DNA of 41,417 nucleotides from DAOTTI01 sp034437795. Its GTDB lineage: Bacteria > Chloroflexota > UBA11872 > UBA12225. A program made the translations under genes and the position numbers. Below the pieces are notes generated by a model. It had not been told where the DNA came from. It searched no databases and saw only the letters and a list, made by a program, of their open reading frames with translations. Numbering within the stretch: the stretch's first letter is position 1; the number at the start of each line of letters is the position of its first letter. Location of the stretch: the NCBI GenBank assembly GCA_034437795.1, contig DAOTTI010000279.1:1-41417 (forward strand), written 5' to 3'. Shown in pieces: positions 39,830 through 41,417 of this stretch.

Positions 39830-40376
39830 TCAGCGAATTGGTATTGCTTGTAGATCCCTCTCTTCTCGGAGGACCAGGCCCATGATGGTGCGGCCGCCCT
39901 TACGGTGCTGCCCGACCTTACGGAACCCGGCCACCTCGAACCTGGGAATGACGCCGGTGTAGGTAGAGATCTCCGCCAGGCGGCCGCCCTTGCGGCGCGC
40001 GGGGTCACTCGGGTAACCCTCGACGATGCGCGCGCCGTGCGCGGCAGCGTAGCTCACCGCGGCCTGGAGGAGGGCGGCGGGCCACGCCCCAGCCGCGATG
40101 GCGGGGATGCGTACTCACTTCGGGGGGCGACCGAGCACCAGCCCACAGCGACGCCCTGGTCGTAGGCCAGCAGGCCGGGTACATGCCCGGCGTCAACGAG
40201 GGCGCGCAGGGCCGCGGAGCTCGCGGCGCCGCCCCCGCCGTCGCGCATGTTGCGGCCGAACTCGTCGCGAGTCAGCCGAAGTACATGCACCAGCAGCCGC
40301 TCGCCGGGGCATGGCGGAGGAGCGCGGCGAGGTCATCCCGCCGGTCGCGCGTCAGCGGGAGGATTGAGTGCGTCAT
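39830..40376 (-). pseudogene. GNAT acetyltransferase pseudogene, frameshifted and internally deleted
   Basis: Three pieces in different frames make one GNAT protein. Piece 1 starts at ATG 40376: MTHSILPLTRDRRDD, LAALLRHAPASGCWCMYF, then a TGA at 40272-40274. Piece 2 continues in a second frame: LTRDEFGRNMRDGG, GHVPGLLAYDQGVAVGWCSVAPRSEYA. The middle of the domain then appears deleted, because HRGWGVAR (the acetyl-CoA loop) follows within a few codons. Piece 3, after another frame change near 40070, gives LLQAAVSYAAAHGARIVEGY and TGVIPRFEVAGFRKVGQH to 39830. The intact ancestor would be of the 'LLAYDDGxPVGWC' type. TACCAT lies 8 nt before the old start. It abuts the IS110 remnant. Confidence 0.8.
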
Positions 40377-40383
40377 GGGGCGC

Positions 40384-40770
40384 GATGGTAGCAGCTATAG
40401 GAAGCGGACGGGCCAACTGCGCCGCCAGCGCCTGCTGGGCAGCATGCGGCAGAGGCCGGGGGCAGGGCACGACCGCGGCGAATGCGCTAGCGCCTGGGCA
40501 TCCAGGGCGTCGGTCTTGGCCAGTCACCTGATCGTCCCGATCGCGCAGGCCGATGTCGGCCACGCGGCAGGCGATCTGCCACTTCCCGCCGCCGCTGGCC
40601 CCCAGCACAACGAGGTAGGGGGCCAGCGGCGGCCGCCATGCGAGCAGCGCAGTGACTCCCGTCTCGTCGTCCTCGTCGTTTGGGACCGGCCACGGCTCGC
40701 TGGTGGTGCGGACCACACAATCTAACGGGGTGGTAGCGACTTTGATGCCAATAATGACTGGCACCAACGA
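40384..40770 (-). mobile_element. Degenerate IS110-family transposase remnant (N-terminal half)
   Basis: The minus strand encodes a decayed DEDD transposase. VIIGIKVATTPLD corresponds to the IS110 opening GIDVAKxxLD with the catalytic Asp replaced by Lys. EPWPVPNDE and LVVLGASGG follow, the latter with the second acid (E in LEATGG) replaced by Gly. Between 40482 and 40523 the frame shifts to read LAKTDALDAQALAH, the hallmark third motif, and then returns to FAAVVPCPRPLP and AAQQALAAQLA. The C-terminal Tnp_20 half with the serine site is missing. It is a dead fragment ending 8 bp before the GNAT pseudogene start. Confidence 0.8.
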
Positions 40771-41417
40771 CAGATGCCCTCCTTTGCAACCCGCGCCGCC
40801 ACCAGGTAGGCATTGCCCGATGCGGGTGCACCTGGCCCGGGCAGCAGTTCGGGTTCTATGGGGTGCGAGGCACGACGACCCACGCACTCCGACAGTCCTT
40901 GCGACTCCAAGAGGAATCGGCCTATCGCGCCGCAGTAGCGGCTCAACGTAAACAAGGGCAGCGCCGGCCATGGAGAGGGGTTCACGCCCCGCGGGGGAAC
41001 AGCGATCTCACCGCCGGCGGCCGCGTCTCCGTCGCACCAAGATTTACCTGCACGACAGCTCTGGCCAATGAAAGATCTGGCGGCCGCTATACCCGTGAGG
41101 CCGGCACCTGCTCAGTCTGAATTCCTGTGACAATGACCGGCCTTTCCACGCGGCGCCGGCACATAATAGGGGCATGACTGATGCCTCATGAGCGGAGCCC
41201 TCACCCTGACTGTCCGCCAAGGGAGCAGTACGCTGGCCGTGAATTGCCGAGGCTATCCCCTGGTGGAACGTTCGTCGTAGATGCCGTTTCTGGGCTTCTG
41301 GATCATCGACGAAGGACGACGGCGGCAAAGCTTAGTGGTGCATCCGCCAGGGATGCCGGACTATTCGGGCCTCCTCGGCAGGAGGTGCCCGCTGGCGTTA
41401 CGGGTCCGGCCGATGTC
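40771..41417. other. Gene-free terminal region
   Basis: No credible gene was found in these 647 bp; the open frames lack recognisable motifs and may include decayed IS110 flank. A degenerate copy of the CCCTCACCCT hairpin module lies at 41195-41250, and GACGAAG, GACGACG, GCGGCAA follow in 7-nt phase near 41310-41330, matching the heptamer family. The window ends before any next gene is evident. Confidence 0.4.

Noticed and set aside
40722..40985. Small minus-strand protein next to the IS110 remnant
   Set aside because: No recognisable motif, no ribosome-binding site, and it partly overlaps the transposase remnant in another frame.

Overview
The window is a very GC-rich bacterial chromosome segment with no plasmid or phage genes. 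The gene style is that of an uncultured, probably aerobic, heterotrophic Chloroflexota: many Tat-exported substrate-binding lipoproteins, many GTG starts, likely leaderless starts, abundant intergenic hairpin repeats, and DoxX and GGDEF genes among sugar-acid and sulfatase genes. The phylum is an inference; no rRNA or tRNA was found to settle it. Layout: 0.1-1.4 kb holds a UxaA-type sugar-acid dehydratase (minus). 1.6-3.0 kb holds two GGDEF proteins (plus); the first ends in a ribbon-helix-helix DNA-binding domain and has a palindrome just upstream of its start. 3.3-7.7 kb is a minus-strand operon of class I fumarase, SdhB and SdhA. 7.8-9.4 kb encodes a GT-C type membrane glycosyltransferase. 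9.5-16.6 kb is a complete peptide/nickel-type ABC importer operon (oppABCDF-like). A four-helix-bundle (IVP/S23 family) gene follows, bracketed by inverted heptamer repeats, then a polysaccharide-deacetylase-like protein, two unknowns and a sugar-binding lipoprotein (to 20.5 kb). 20.5-21.5 kb holds the two membrane anchors of succinate dehydrogenase, far from sdhAB. A DoxX protein and a DEAD-box helicase with a DbpA domain come next. 25-38 kb is a sugar/sulfate catabolism region: four more solitary sugar-binding lipoproteins, a sulfatase, an acetyltransferase, an aldo/keto reductase, an M14 carboxypeptidase-like protein and an HpcH/HpaI-like aldolase, followed by an SDR at 38.6 kb. The last 2 kb is decayed DNA: a frameshifted GNAT pseudogene abutting an IS110 transposase remnant. 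How the genes work together: fumarase, SdhAB and SdhCD make up two TCA/respiratory steps. The opp operon imports peptides or similar solutes. The sulfatase, dehydratase, aldolase, AKR, SDR and orphan binding proteins suggest scavenging of sulfated or acidic sugars, although no permeases for the sugar-binding proteins are present. Most unusual are (i) the GGDEF-RHH fusion with a candidate operator, (ii) a dispersed family of heptanucleotide-phased repeats that enters coding sequences, supplies ribosome-binding and stop codons, and flanks the four-helix-bundle gene, and (iii) mosaic hairpin repeat blocks shared by distant intergenic regions.
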